Below, in pieces: positions 1-8,322 of a stretch of DNA of 64,000 bases (the first letter of the stretch is position 1; every line of letters begins with the position of its first letter). Source of the stretch: Verrucomicrobiales bacterium (lineage in GTDB: Bacteria; Verrucomicrobiota; Verrucomicrobiia; Limisphaerales; J093); NCBI GenBank assembly GCA_015075445.1, contig JABTUJ010000012.1:1-64000 (forward strand), read 5' to 3'. The notes beneath the pieces are model-generated. The model was not told the origin of the DNA. It saw only the letters and a list, made by a program, of their open reading frames with translations, and ran no database searches. The position numbers and the translations under genes were made by a program.

Positions 1-1603
1 AGTTCATCCAGCACCGCTTGCAGGGAGTGGGCGGAGTCACTCAGATCACCGCCCACTTGCAGCCGTACCCCATCGCGCAAGGGTTCGGCGATCGCGGTCG
101 GACTGCTGCTGGAAGTGAACAGTCTGCCGTCGACATAGATCTTCAACCCGCTCCGTTGCGGCCCCGGCGAGGATGATCTCCAAGTAAAGGCCAGGTGATG
201 CCACACGTTCGGGGGCCAACCGCTGACGCCGTTCGCCGCTCCCACCTCCGTGCGCCATTGGTTGAAGAAGAAGCGCAGGTTGCTGGCGCCGTCCTTGGAG
301 AATACCGCACCGCCGTCCGTCCCCCAGTTCAGGAAGAAATAGGTGGCAGTATCACCGCCACGCCAGGAGGGTTTGACCCAGCAGTCCACCGTCCCCTGCG
401 GCGCCGTGATGTTACCAAGACTGCTGTACACAAGCGCACTGTCCTTCTTGATCCAGGCTCCCGCTCCGACCACGCCCGGCACAAACTCGACGCCCCTGGC
501 CGTCGTCGGCCGCTCCCCCTGCGCCCCGTTCAGGGTCTCATCGAAACTCAGGTAGAGGAGGGTGTGGGCATCCACCGGGCCGCCACTGGTGACCGTCAGG
601 GTCGCCTTCCGGCTGGCCACCCACCCGAGAAGGTTGGTCAGTTGGACTGAGTAGAGCCCCGCGTCTGCGGCCACCACGTTCGTGAGGCTCAGTCGGGCGG
701 TGCGGACTCCCCCGATCCGGCCGCCTTCAACCAGCGGACTCCCCTCTTTGTACCACTGGTAATTCAGCGGCAACAGGCCGCGGGCGGTGACCTCCATGAC
801 CACCGTGGCGCCCAGCACCGCGGTCTGGTCCTGAGGTTGCCCGAGGATTTCCGGCGGCCCCGTGGCGGGCTCATACTCCACGATGTAACCCAAACCAAAG
901 CCTTCATCCGGTCCGATCCCGTCGTTCCAGGCCTTCCCGTCTGCTGTCGGCGGTCCCCAGAACATCAGAGCATCCTCCTTCCCCCATCCGTCATTGGGCT
1001 CGCCAGAACCCCAGTTGGCATAGTCAAACGGCTCTTCCGTCACCCAACGCCAGTCACCCGCCGGCTCCGCCGAACCCGCCGGCTGGAACCCGCCCAGCCA
1101 GTACTGCTCGAGCAGCGCGCCTGTCCCCTGCCCAGCGCGGCATGCTCGGTCAAAACCAGTTCTCCTCGGCCGAACGGCCGTGACCAGGTGGGTCCGCTAC
1201 CTTCAGGTGCGTTGCTCCGCCGCCGCGCGCGTCCACGAGAGCTGGCCCATCCACCCGCTCTCCAGTGACCGTTTACCGCCCATTGCACCACCTTCGCCGC
1301 CGGCAGCGCTCGCACCTGTCCCGTGTTCGTACGCATCTCCCGAATTTGGGCGAGGCTGGCCGCCAGCCCGCCTGCACTGCTTGCACCGCCAAGCCCGAGG
1401 CCTGGCTTGCACCAGCCCTTCCGCACGCTCGGTGGCATGGCCATCGAGCGACCCGCACACCACCTCAGCACCCTGTCCCCAGGTGCGACAGCCACCGCCA
1501 TCGCCACCATGGCACCCGCCAACCCTCGCTTCTTCGGCGGAACCTCCTGACTGTTGAATAAGTAGGTAGGTGCCCTGCCGGCGGCGGTCGGGGCGGCACG
1601 CAC
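1..1603 (-). pseudogene. Secreted C-type lectin / Ig-like / LamG domain protein, 3' end off the window, 5' half broken by frameshifts
   Basis: Reading leftward from the TAG at 1197-1199, one open frame runs to the window edge. It encodes the second half of a C-type lectin domain (WLGGFQPAG, a WNDGIG-like core, ending GYIVEYE), then an Ig-like domain (PPEILGQPQDQTAVLG ... AGLYSVQLTN), then a LamG/concanavalin-like domain (GTVDCWVKPSW, WHHLAFTW, LKIYVDGRLF). The front half of the lectin domain is also present but scattered over other minus-strand frames: KVVQWAVNGHW near 1265-1295, GQLSWTRAAAEQR at 1206-1245 followed by a stop, then HLVTAV and AEENWF in two different frames near 1160-1190. No single start codon can serve the whole protein. 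Such proteins are secreted or surface-bound carbohydrate or matrix binders in Verrucomicrobiota. I call it a pseudogene; clustered sequencing errors are the alternative. Confidence 0.6.
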
Positions 1604-1930
1604 CGGGGGTGTACAACGCGCACGTGAGCGACGGGGAAAAGAGTGTGTTTGGGGTTGGGACCGTCTCGGACCGGACAGCCGGGCTCACCGCAGCGCCGCG
1701 TTTCACGGACGACTGCATGCAATCCGAATTCCCCCGCCCCGGCCCCACCCACCTCGCGACGGCAACCGCCGTCGGCCGGTGTCGGGCCCTGCTCGTGGAA
1801 TTCGCCAGAGCCTAATCCCACTCCTTGGGAACGCAAGCAGAGATTCTGTTACATTCGATGGGGTGAGTCCCAGAACCCTGAGGCGGCAGCCGGGGCTTGG
1901 CCCTCCTTAGCGTCCGACGCCACCCCTGGT
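1604..1930. other. Intergenic stretch with no supported gene
   Basis: Open frames exist on both strands because of high GC, but none shows a recognisable domain, plausible signal peptide or ribosome binding site. The stretch lies between the decayed lectin gene and the terminator of the coiled-coil protein gene. Confidence 0.5.
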
Positions 1931-1970
1931 AAACGAAAACGCCGGCGCCTGTTTCACCAGGTCGCCGGCG
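1931..1970 (-). terminator. Intrinsic terminator of the coiled-coil protein gene
   Basis: On the minus strand an 8-bp GC-only stem (CGCCGGCG at 1963-1970 pairing with 1940-1947) is extended by CCTG/CAGG after a one-base bulge. It closes a GTGAAA loop and is followed by TTTTCGTTT. It lies about 50 bases after the stop of the gene at 2019-2528 and points the right way for it. Confidence 0.8.
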
Positions 1971-2018
1971 TCGAGGGAACCACAGCCGGGAGCTCACCGG
2001 CCGTTTCCCGTCACTAGC

Positions 2019-2528
2019 CTACTCGTCCTTCGAGTGCTTCTTCTGCTCGCGCAATTGTTCCCGGGCCACATCGATCACATCCCGGCGATCCGGCTGTTCG
2101 CGCATGAGTTGCTCGAGCCGTTCGCGCAGTTGCTCCCGGAGCTGCTCCCGCTTCTCCTTTTGCTCCAACAGCATCTGCCGAAGCTGATCCCGGAGTTGTT
2201 CCCGCACTTGGGCACGCTTCTCGAGCGCCGCCCCCTGGGCCTCACGCGCCAGTTGCTTCATCTCCTGGACGCGCGCCCTCTGCTCGGCCTGGAACCGGTC
2301 GATCAGGTCCTTGATCTCGGTCGGCAGCACAGGCTTCTCCGGCTTGCCCGGTCCCACAGTCGGCTTGCCCGGTTCCACGGTCGGCTTGCCTGGCTCGGCG
2401 TCCCCGCCATTGCCGTTGCCGCCTTGGTCGCCACCGTTGCCATTCCCGCCGTCTGCGGCCCAGCCAGACGCCCCCGCCAATCCAAAGGCCAGCAGCACTG
2501 CGGTACCGAGGGATCTCAGATTCTTCAT
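2019..2528 (-). CDS. Secreted Gly/Asn- and Pro-rich protein with C-terminal charged coiled coil (unknown function)
   Basis: About 169 residues. The N-terminus (MKNLRSLGTAVLLAFGLAGA, cleavage near GWAA) is a clear signal peptide. It is followed by GGNGNGGD repeats and three PGKPTV-type repeats (residues about 28-60). The rest (about 65-169) is a long Glu/Gln/Arg/Leu-rich amphipathic helix made of REQLREQLRERLEQL-like heptads, typical of a coiled coil. I place the start at 2528 because GAGAGG sits five bases before that ATG; upstream ATGs at 2543 and 2540 have no such site. The gene stands alone and ends in a strong terminator. No family is recognised. A periplasmic or envelope structural or scaffold role is only a guess from composition. 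Confidence 0.75.
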   Translation of the reverse strand: MKNLRSLGTAVLLAFGLAGASGWAADGGNGNGGDQGGNGNGGDAEPGKPTVEPGKPTVGPGKPEKPVLPTEIKDLIDRFQAEQRARVQEMKQLAREAQGAALEKRAQVREQLRDQLRQMLLEQKEKREQLREQLRERLEQLMREQPDRRDVIDVAREQLREQKKHSKDE

Positions 2529-2766
2529 AACGCCTCTCATCACCAGGTATCAGATCGCGCTCTTCGCGCAGATCGTGAACCGCTCAACACAATCGTAACT
2601 TGCCGCAATCCCCGTGCCAGTAAGCCAGCAAACTAGCACATCGAACAATTCGTTGTCCCACAGAGACTTCCGCACTGTCACACCGCCCCGCTCGATCACC
2701 GGTTCATCCGGGTTGGGGAGAATCCCCCAGCGCCTGCGCGCCCCGGATCACCTGCCTGCGCACTAT

Positions 2767-4182
2767 TCACCGACCTTCGCGCCCCCCCCCCCCCACCCAA
2801 GCCGCAAGAAGACCCACAAAAAACGCAACACACCCCACAACCCCCCCCCCCCCCACAGACCCCGCCTGCTCGACTGCGTGCTGCACCAGCCGGTCGATGG
2901 CCTGTTCGAGGGAAAACCCCCGCTCGGGAAACCGGTAGCCCGCGTTGAACCACTCCCCATCGCCACCGCCGCCGACGGTCACCGGCACCCCCCCGCTGAG
3001 CCGCTGCAGATGCCGGAACTCCAGGGGCCCGTCCTCAAACACCACCGCCCGCTCGATCTCATGCGCCAGCTCGCGGACGTTCCCCGGCCACGGCCAACCC
3101 TCCAACCGACACCGTCCCTCCTCCGTAATCGGCCGCAACTCCAGCCGCTGGCGCCGGCAGATCCGCTTCAGCAGCGTCTCCGCCAGCGGCCCAATGTCCT
3201 CGACGCGTTCGCGCAAAGGCGGAATCCGCAGCCGGAAAAGGTCCAGCCGATGGTACAGGTCCTCCCGAAACTGTCCGGCGGCGACCAGTTCCTTCAAATC
3301 CCGGTTGGACGCCGCCACCAGCCGCACGTCCACGCTGACCGTCTTGTTCGCTCCCACCCGCCGGATCCGTCCGTCCTCGATCACCGTCAACACCTTGGAC
3401 TGCAACGGCAATGACAGGCTCGCCAGCTCATCGAGAAACAGCGTCCCCCCATCCGCCGCCTCGAACAGCCCAATCCGCGCCGAGCGGGCATCCGTGAATG
3501 CCCCGCGCTCATGCCCGAACAGCTCCGACTCTGCCAGCGTGTCCGGCAGCGCCGGACAGTTCACCTCCACACACGGCTTCTCCCCGCGCGGGCCGCGCTG
3601 ATGCAGCCACCGGGCGATCGTGGTCTTCCCTGAGCCCGTCTCCCCCAGCACCAGCACCGGCGCCAGCCGCCCCTGCATCCGCCGATCCGCCGCCAGAATC
3701 CGATCCAACTGCGACCGCAACTCCACCAGACCCGTGCCAAAGAAAAACTCCGTCTCCGGCAACGTGTCGTCCTCGCGCCGATGCTGTTCGAGGCGGCGCG
3801 CGCTGCGATCCCTCCGGACGGCGTTGAACACCAGCAGCAACTCGGCCGGTTCAAACGGCTTGGTCAGGTAGTTCAGCGCCCCCAGTTTCATGGCCTCGAC
3901 CGCCCCGCCCACACCTCCCTCGGCCGTCATGACCACCACGCCGGTGTTCGCGGAGAACGCCCCTTCGCGCAACAGATCCGTCCCCACGCCATCGGGCAAA
4001 TTCACATCCACCAGCGCGAAATCGCACGGCATCGACGCGATCATCTGCCGGGCCGCGGCCAGATCCGTTACCGCCGTGACCTCCGCCCCCTGACGCTCGA
4101 GATAGGCCGCCAACTGACGACGCAACAGCGGCTCGTCTTCCACCAGCAACACGCTCGATCCGGTCAATAATGGCGCTGACAT
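2767..4182 (-). CDS. NtrC-family sigma54-dependent response regulator with aberrant C-terminus
   Basis: Residue numbers count from the ATG at 4182 (471 aa). Residues 8-125 form a receiver domain (VLLVEDE, phospho-acceptor in DFALVDVNLPDG, Lys in LTKPFEP). A linker follows, then a sigma54-interaction AAA+ domain: Walker A GETGSGKT, Walker B GGTLFLDE, the sigma54-contact loop as GAFTDA rather than GAFTGA, the arginine-finger region FREDLYHRL, and WPWPGNVRELAHEIERAV. A Fis-type HTH should follow the helix starting SLEQAIDRLVQHAVEQA, but the frame enters two poly-G tracts and ends with a hydrophobic 16-residue stretch between GGGG runs. DNA binding by the usual helix is therefore lost or variable. 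A GTG at 4248 is an alternative start. No histidine kinase is adjacent, so it is an orphan regulator here. Confidence 0.85.
   Translation of the reverse strand: MSAPLLTGSSVLLVEDEPLLRRQLAAYLERQGAEVTAVTDLAAARQMIASMPCDFALVDVNLPDGVGTDLLREGAFSANTGVVVMTAEGGVGGAVEAMKLGALNYLTKPFEPAELLLVFNAVRRDRSARRLEQHRREDDTLPETEFFFGTGLVELRSQLDRILAADRRMQGRLAPVLVLGETGSGKTTIARWLHQRGPRGEKPCVEVNCPALPDTLAESELFGHERGAFTDARSARIGLFEAADGGTLFLDELASLSLPLQSKVLTVIEDGRIRRVGANKTVSVDVRLVAASNRDLKELVAAGQFREDLYHRLDLFRLRIPPLRERVEDIGPLAETLLKRICRRQRLELRPITEEGRCRLEGWPWPGNVRELAHEIERAVVFEDGPLEFRHLQRLSGGVPVTVGGGGDGEWFNAGYRFPERGFSLEQAIDRLVQHAVEQAGSVGGGGVVGCVAFFVGLLAAWVGGGGREGR
2782..2854. repeat. Two long homopolymer tracts (C13 and C14) inside a regulator gene
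   Basis: On the plus strand 2782-2794 is 13 C and 2841-2854 is 14 C. They are 46 bases apart and are separated by a stretch almost free of T, so the coding (minus) strand is almost free of A. Both are in the last 90 bases of the response-regulator frame. Tracts this long slip easily in replication and are also error-prone in sequencing. The four or more G runs on the coding strand could also form a quadruplex. Confidence 0.9.
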
Positions 4183-4304
4183 GGTCTGTTCCGCAAACTG
4201 GGCGGCGGCACCCTGACAGAAGTCCGCCGCGCTTCCAAGCTTAAGCACCGTTGAAGGGCTGGGCCGGTTTGCCCTCCGGGATTCCTGGAACTTCCCATGA
4301 ACTT

Positions 4305-4330
4305 GTGGTGCGGGCTTCCAGCCTGCGCCC
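4305..4330 (+). repeat. Dispersed GTGGTGC-GGGC...GCCTGC palindromic repeat, copy 1
   Basis: The unit begins GTGGTGCGGGC and continues TTCCAGCCTGCGCCC, giving a short imperfect inverted repeat (GCGGGC/GCCTGC). Related copies lie near 6612, 6646-6672 and 15461-15487, all between genes. It lies in the gap between the regulator and the aminotransferase. Confidence 0.65.
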
Positions 4331-4338
4331 TCCGTGGT

Positions 4339-5733
4339 TCACGGTCCCCGAGCAGGTCCGCAACGAACCGGCCGCCTCCCCGCCACCTCCGCCACGGCTC
4401 GACCCAACGCGCAAACCGCCGCTTCCAACTGGCGCTCGGATATCGTGAGCGGCGGTGTGAACCCGATGACGTTTGACGCCGCACCCTCCGGCAGGCACAG
4501 CCATCCCTCCCGCAGCAGGCCCTTGACCACCGCCAGCGTCTCCTCCGTGGCCGGGCACCCGTCGCGCCGACGCAACTCGACGCCCGCCATCAATCCCAGA
4601 CCCCGGGCCGACAGGCGTAGTCCGCCCACTTCCCGCCCCAACCCGGCAAGGCCCCGCCTCAGCCGCCGCCCCAGTCGCTCGCTCCGTGGCACCAGCCGCA
4701 ATCGCCGAATCTCCGCAATCTGCGCCAGCGCCATCGCGCACCCCACCGGGTGGCCCAGGAACGTGCTCGTATGAATCGCCTCCCCGGTAGACTCCGGCCA
4801 CGCCGCATCCATCACCTCCGCCCGCCCCACGCACACCGACAGCGGGAATCCGCCCGCCAGGGCTTTCCCCAGACAGATCACATCCGGAACGACGCTCGCA
4901 TGCTCACAGGCAAACCAGCGGCCCGTCCGGCCAAAGCCTGTGTAGATCTCGTCCAGCACCAGCAACGCGCCGTACTCCTCGCTCACCCGCCGCACCATCG
5001 GGAGGAAGTCGGGCGGCGGCACGCGAATCCCTCCGCGCCCTTGCACCGGTTCGACCAGCACCGCCCCCACCGCCCCGCCGCTCAACACCTGGCGCAGCCG
5101 CCGCTCCACCACCGCCGTCCCGAGGCCATTTTCCGATCCTGCCTGTCCGGCTCGCTCCGACCCGCCACGCCCCTCGTCATCCTCTTCCCCCGCCAACGGG
5201 AAGGGCACGAACGTGGCGAACTCGCGCAACTGGCGACGAAAGGGCGAACGGAAGTCATCCCGATGCGTTGCGTTCAGCGCCCCGTAACCCAGACCGTGAT
5301 ACGCGCCTTCGAACGCCACCACGCCAGGCTTGCCGGTGGCGAGCAACGCCGTCTTCAGCGCGGCCTCAACCGCTTCGAACCCGGCACTCGCAAAGATCAC
5401 CTTCCCGCGCGCCCCCCACCGTCCGAACGTGAGCCGGCTCAGGGCGCGCGCGAGCTCGGCCTTCAGCGGATGCGGGTGCACATCCCCCATGGCATGCAGC
5501 AGCCGGCCCATCTGACGTTGCCCAGCCCGGACGACCCGCGGCGCTGCGTGACCCGCCGCCGCCACCCCAAACGCCGCCGTCAGGTCCAAATAACACCGGC
5601 CTTCGACATCCCACACCCGGCAACCGAGCGCGCGTTCCCACACGATGGGCCAAGTGCCGTCCGGATCCCTGAACGTCACGTTGCGCGACTCGTAGGCGCC
5701 CAGCAGGTCGAGAATGGCCCGGGTTCGCGTCAT
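4339..5733 (-). CDS. PLP-dependent class III aminotransferase
   Basis: 464 residues from the ATG at 5733, which is preceded by GGGAGGA five bases upstream. The family signature is clear: the cofactor-binding region FASAGFEAVEAALKTAL, GAYHGLGYGALNAT, the acidic motif LVLDEIYTGFGRTG, and the Schiff-base lysine in ICLGKALAGGFP, then TSTFLGHPVGCAMALAQI. Enzymes of this class move an amino group from an omega-amino or alpha-amino donor to a keto acid (GABA, ornithine or diaminobutyrate transaminases); the substrate cannot be told from sequence. An acidic, Gly-rich insertion (GEEDDEGRGGSERAG) lies near residue 190. The gene follows queE by 14 bases on the same strand, so the two are probably co-transcribed although their functions are not obviously linked. 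Confidence 0.85.
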   Translation of the reverse strand: MTRTRAILDLLGAYESRNVTFRDPDGTWPIVWERALGCRVWDVEGRCYLDLTAAFGVAAAGHAAPRVVRAGQRQMGRLLHAMGDVHPHPLKAELARALSRLTFGRWGARGKVIFASAGFEAVEAALKTALLATGKPGVVAFEGAYHGLGYGALNATHRDDFRSPFRRQLREFATFVPFPLAGEEDDEGRGGSERAGQAGSENGLGTAVVERRLRQVLSGGAVGAVLVEPVQGRGGIRVPPPDFLPMVRRVSEEYGALLVLDEIYTGFGRTGRWFACEHASVVPDVICLGKALAGGFPLSVCVGRAEVMDAAWPESTGEAIHTSTFLGHPVGCAMALAQIAEIRRLRLVPRSERLGRRLRRGLAGLGREVGGLRLSARGLGLMAGVELRRRDGCPATEETLAVVKGLLREGWLCLPEGAASNVIGFTPPLTISERQLEAAVCALGRAVAEVAGRRPVRCGPARGP

Positions 5734-5747
5734 CCCATTCCTCCCGT

Positions 5748-6551
5748 TCACACTCCCCGCTGGTCCGGCGGCCAGATGAGTTTGTGCATCTGCAGTTGAA
5801 ACCGCACCGGCAACGCGTCCGCAAGAATCCGCTCCGCCAATTCGCGCCGACCCAGCGGCGTCTGACCGGGAGGAACGGCCTTCAGCGAAGGCACCCGTTG
5901 GGCAGGGGTCAGCGGCGCCGCCCACGAGAACAGCACCGGACACACCCGCTCCAGCCGGTGTCGCCCGACCACCTCCCTCGCCCACTCGTAGTCTTCGACC
6001 GTCCCGATCACGAACTTCACTTCGTCCGTGCGCTGCAGGTGGGCGAGGTTCTCCCACCGGTTGCGGCCGCTCTCGCCGCTGCTCGGACACTTCAGGTCCA
6101 TGATCCGGTGCACCCGCGGGTCGACGGCCGCGATGTCCAGGGCGCCACTGGTCTCCAGCAGCACGGTGTAGCCTGCGTCGCACAAGCCGCGCATCAACGG
6201 CAACACCGCGGGTTGCGCCAGCGGTTCCCCCCCCGTCAACTCCACCAGCGGCAACCGCGGCCCACCAATCGATGGCGCCACGGGTGTGGCAACTCCGTCC
6301 CCTCCGCGTTCCCCCGCCGAAGCATCACCTCCTGGCAAGCAGCCCGCATACGGGCGGGCCAGGCGCTCAATCTCCGCCGCGACTTCCTCGCGAAGCCAAC
6401 GGCGCCCCTCCGTGAAGGCATAGCCGGTGTCGCAGTACGAACAGCGCAGCGGACAACCGGTGAGCCGCACGAACACACAGGGCAGACCGGCGAAGGTGCT
6501 CTCGCCCTGCAAGCTCACATAGACTTCGTTCACGACCAGCGTCTCCGCCAT
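5748..6551 (-). CDS. queE: 7-carboxy-7-deazaguanine synthase (radical SAM)
   Basis: 267 residues. QueE turns 6-carboxy-tetrahydropterin into 7-carboxy-7-deazaguanine, the precursor of preQ0 and of queuosine in tRNA, using a radical SAM [4Fe-4S] cluster. The CX3CX2C cluster motif is CPLRCSYCDT at about residues 33-42. The N-terminus VNEVYVSLQGESTFAGLPCVFVRLTG is characteristic of QueE. Further family landmarks are VELTGGEPLAQP, VLLETSGA, MDLKCPSSGE, DEVKFVIG and a C-terminal LQMHKLIWPPDQRGV. A low-complexity insertion of about 30 residues (CLPGGDASAGERGGDGVA) follows the cluster loop and makes it longer than the usual 210-240 residues. Other queuosine genes are not in the window. Confidence 0.92.
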   Translation of the reverse strand: MAETLVVNEVYVSLQGESTFAGLPCVFVRLTGCPLRCSYCDTGYAFTEGRRWLREEVAAEIERLARPYAGCLPGGDASAGERGGDGVATPVAPSIGGPRLPLVELTGGEPLAQPAVLPLMRGLCDAGYTVLLETSGALDIAAVDPRVHRIMDLKCPSSGESGRNRWENLAHLQRTDEVKFVIGTVEDYEWAREVVGRHRLERVCPVLFSWAAPLTPAQRVPSLKAVPPGQTPLGRRELAERILADALPVRFQLQMHKLIWPPDQRGV

Positions 6552-6602
6552 GCCGCGAGCCTAGTCACGCGCCACCGCCACGACGAGAGAATCCGTCTTC
6601 CC

Positions 6603-6672
6603 GCAACCCACGGTGGTGCGGGCATCTCGCCCTCTTGCAACCCACGGTGGTGCGGGCATCCTGCCTGCACCT
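6603..6672 (+). repeat. Tandem pair of the dispersed GTGGTGCGGGC repeat
   Basis: A 24-base unit is identical at 6603-6626 and 6637-6660, with a 34-base period. The second copy continues into CTGCCTGCACC, completing the same palindrome-like unit seen at 4305 and 15461. It lies upstream of queE and of the divergent cytochrome operon. Confidence 0.8.
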
Positions 6673-6759
6673 CGTCTCCTTCTCCCGGCTCGCATCGTTC
6701 TCCCGTTCGCTTGACGCATATCAATTCATCACGTGAGCCAGCGTGATACACGTCCCACC

Positions 6760-8322
6760 ATGCATTTCGCTCGTTGTGTTCGCCTCCTGGCCGTTTCCGC
6801 CGTGAGCCTCGGCCCTCCGGACACCGCCGCCGCGGATGCCACGGCGGCACCTCCCGGCCTCGCGGCTGGCAAGGCCGTCTACGACCAGCACTGTGCCGCC
6901 TGCCACGGCGACACCGGTGACGGCAACGGTCCCGCCGCGGTTTGGCTCTATCCCAAGCCCCGCAACTTCAGCGCCGGCCTCTACAAGATCCAGTCCACCC
7001 CCGCGGGCTCCCTCCCCTCGGATGAGGACCTGTATCGCAGCATCACGCGCGGCCTGGGCGGGAGTTCCATGCCTGCCTTCGATTATCTCTCCGAAGCTGA
7101 TCGCCGCGCCGTCGTTCCCTATGTCAAGTACCTGACCGCCGTGGTCACACCCGACGGCCAGCGCCTGAACCGTTTCGAGGCCGCCCAGGCCGCCGGTGCC
7201 CAGGCCGCTCCCATCACCGTCCCGCCCGAACCTCCGCTGACCTTCGACTCGATCACGCGCGGCCGAGAACTCTACGTCCGCCTCCAGTGTGCCTCCAGCC
7301 ATGGCTCAACCGGCGCCGGCGATGGCCCTTCGGCCCCCACGCTCGTCGACAGCTTCGGCATCCCCATCCCCCCGCGTGACTTCAACTCGGATGCCTTCCG
7401 CGGCGGCGCCACGGGCGCCGACCTCTACACCCGCATCGCCGTCGGCCTCGGCGGCACGCCGATGGTGGCGTATCCGGACGAGGTCCTGCCGCCCGACGAG
7501 CGTTGGTCCCTGGTGCACTATGTCCAGTCCCTGCGCCGCAAAGAGGCCCAGATCGGCGACATCCTCGCCTCGGATGGTCGCCTCCCCGCTCCGCGGGCCG
7601 AGGGTCCCCTGCCCCGCGATCCGCTCGACCCCGCCTGGGAACGGATCGAAAGCGTGTGGGTCCCGCTCAGTCCGCTGTGGCCCGAGCCCTATCCTCTGCC
7701 AGGAGTCGCCGTCCGCGCAGTGCACGACCGGCAGACCCTGGCGCTTCTCCTCCAGTGGCGCGACGAAACGTTCGAGGGCGCGCCGGTGCGAGTCCAGGAT
7801 TTCCAGGACGCCGCCGCCCTCCAGTTCTCGCTGACCGGCCGCACTCCCTTCATCGGCATGGGCGATCCCGAGAACCCGGTGAATGTCTGGCAATGGAAGG
7901 CGGGCTGGCAACAGGACGTGGATGGCGACCGTCCGGATGTGGACCGCGCGTACGCCTCCCTGCATGTGGATGTCTATCCCGAACCGACGCAGCACGGCCT
8001 CTATCGCACCGCCGCCGCCGCGGGCAACCTCCTGTCGGCCCAGGGTCTCAAGTCGCCCATCGAAGACGCCAACGCCACCGGCTTCGGCACCATCGCCACC
8101 CAGCCACCCGCCTCCCAGAACGTCCACGGCCGCGGCGTCTGGCGCGACGGCTTCTGGAGCGTCGTGTTCGTCCGCGAGCTCAGGAACACCGATCCCAACG
8201 ACGTCCAACTCACCCCGGGCCGGCCCGTGCCGCTCGCCCTGGCCATCTGGAACGGCGCCCAGCGCGACCGCAATGGCCGGAAGGTCTTCAGCAACTGGCA
8301 GCAACTCCTCCTCGCCGAATGA
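6760..8322 (+). CDS. Periplasmic cytochrome c / ethylbenzene-dehydrogenase gamma-like fusion subunit
   Basis: 520 residues from the ATG at 6760 (MHFARCVRLLAVSAV..., a signal peptide); a GTG at 6733 is possible. Residues about 35-130 are a class I cytochrome c domain with haem site CAACH, followed by WLYPKPRNFSAG and the distal Met in GSSMPAF. Residues about 165-265 repeat the fold with PPRDFNSDAF and GTPMVAY, but the haem site reads CASSH, so the second thioether cysteine is Ser. The C-terminal half (about 280-520) resembles the haem-b binding gamma subunit of ethylbenzene dehydrogenase and relatives (LPGVAVRAVHD, LALLLQWRDET, GVWRDGFWSVVFVREL). It would carry electrons to or from the molybdenum enzyme encoded immediately downstream; stop and start overlap (ATGA) with that gene. 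Confidence 0.85.
   Translation: MHFARCVRLLAVSAVSLGPPDTAAADATAAPPGLAAGKAVYDQHCAACHGDTGDGNGPAAVWLYPKPRNFSAGLYKIQSTPAGSLPSDEDLYRSITRGLGGSSMPAFDYLSEADRRAVVPYVKYLTAVVTPDGQRLNRFEAAQAAGAQAAPITVPPEPPLTFDSITRGRELYVRLQCASSHGSTGAGDGPSAPTLVDSFGIPIPPRDFNSDAFRGGATGADLYTRIAVGLGGTPMVAYPDEVLPPDERWSLVHYVQSLRRKEAQIGDILASDGRLPAPRAEGPLPRDPLDPAWERIESVWVPLSPLWPEPYPLPGVAVRAVHDRQTLALLLQWRDETFEGAPVRVQDFQDAAALQFSLTGRTPFIGMGDPENPVNVWQWKAGWQQDVDGDRPDVDRAYASLHVDVYPEPTQHGLYRTAAAAGNLLSAQGLKSPIEDANATGFGTIATQPPASQNVHGRGVWRDGFWSVVFVRELRNTDPNDVQLTPGRPVPLALAIWNGAQRDRNGRKVFSNWQQLLLAE

Noticed and set aside
7503..8318. Upstream extension of the alpha-subunit frame by 272 codons
   Set aside because: It overlaps the cytochrome gene in another frame; the Tat signal after the ATG at 8319 fixes the start.
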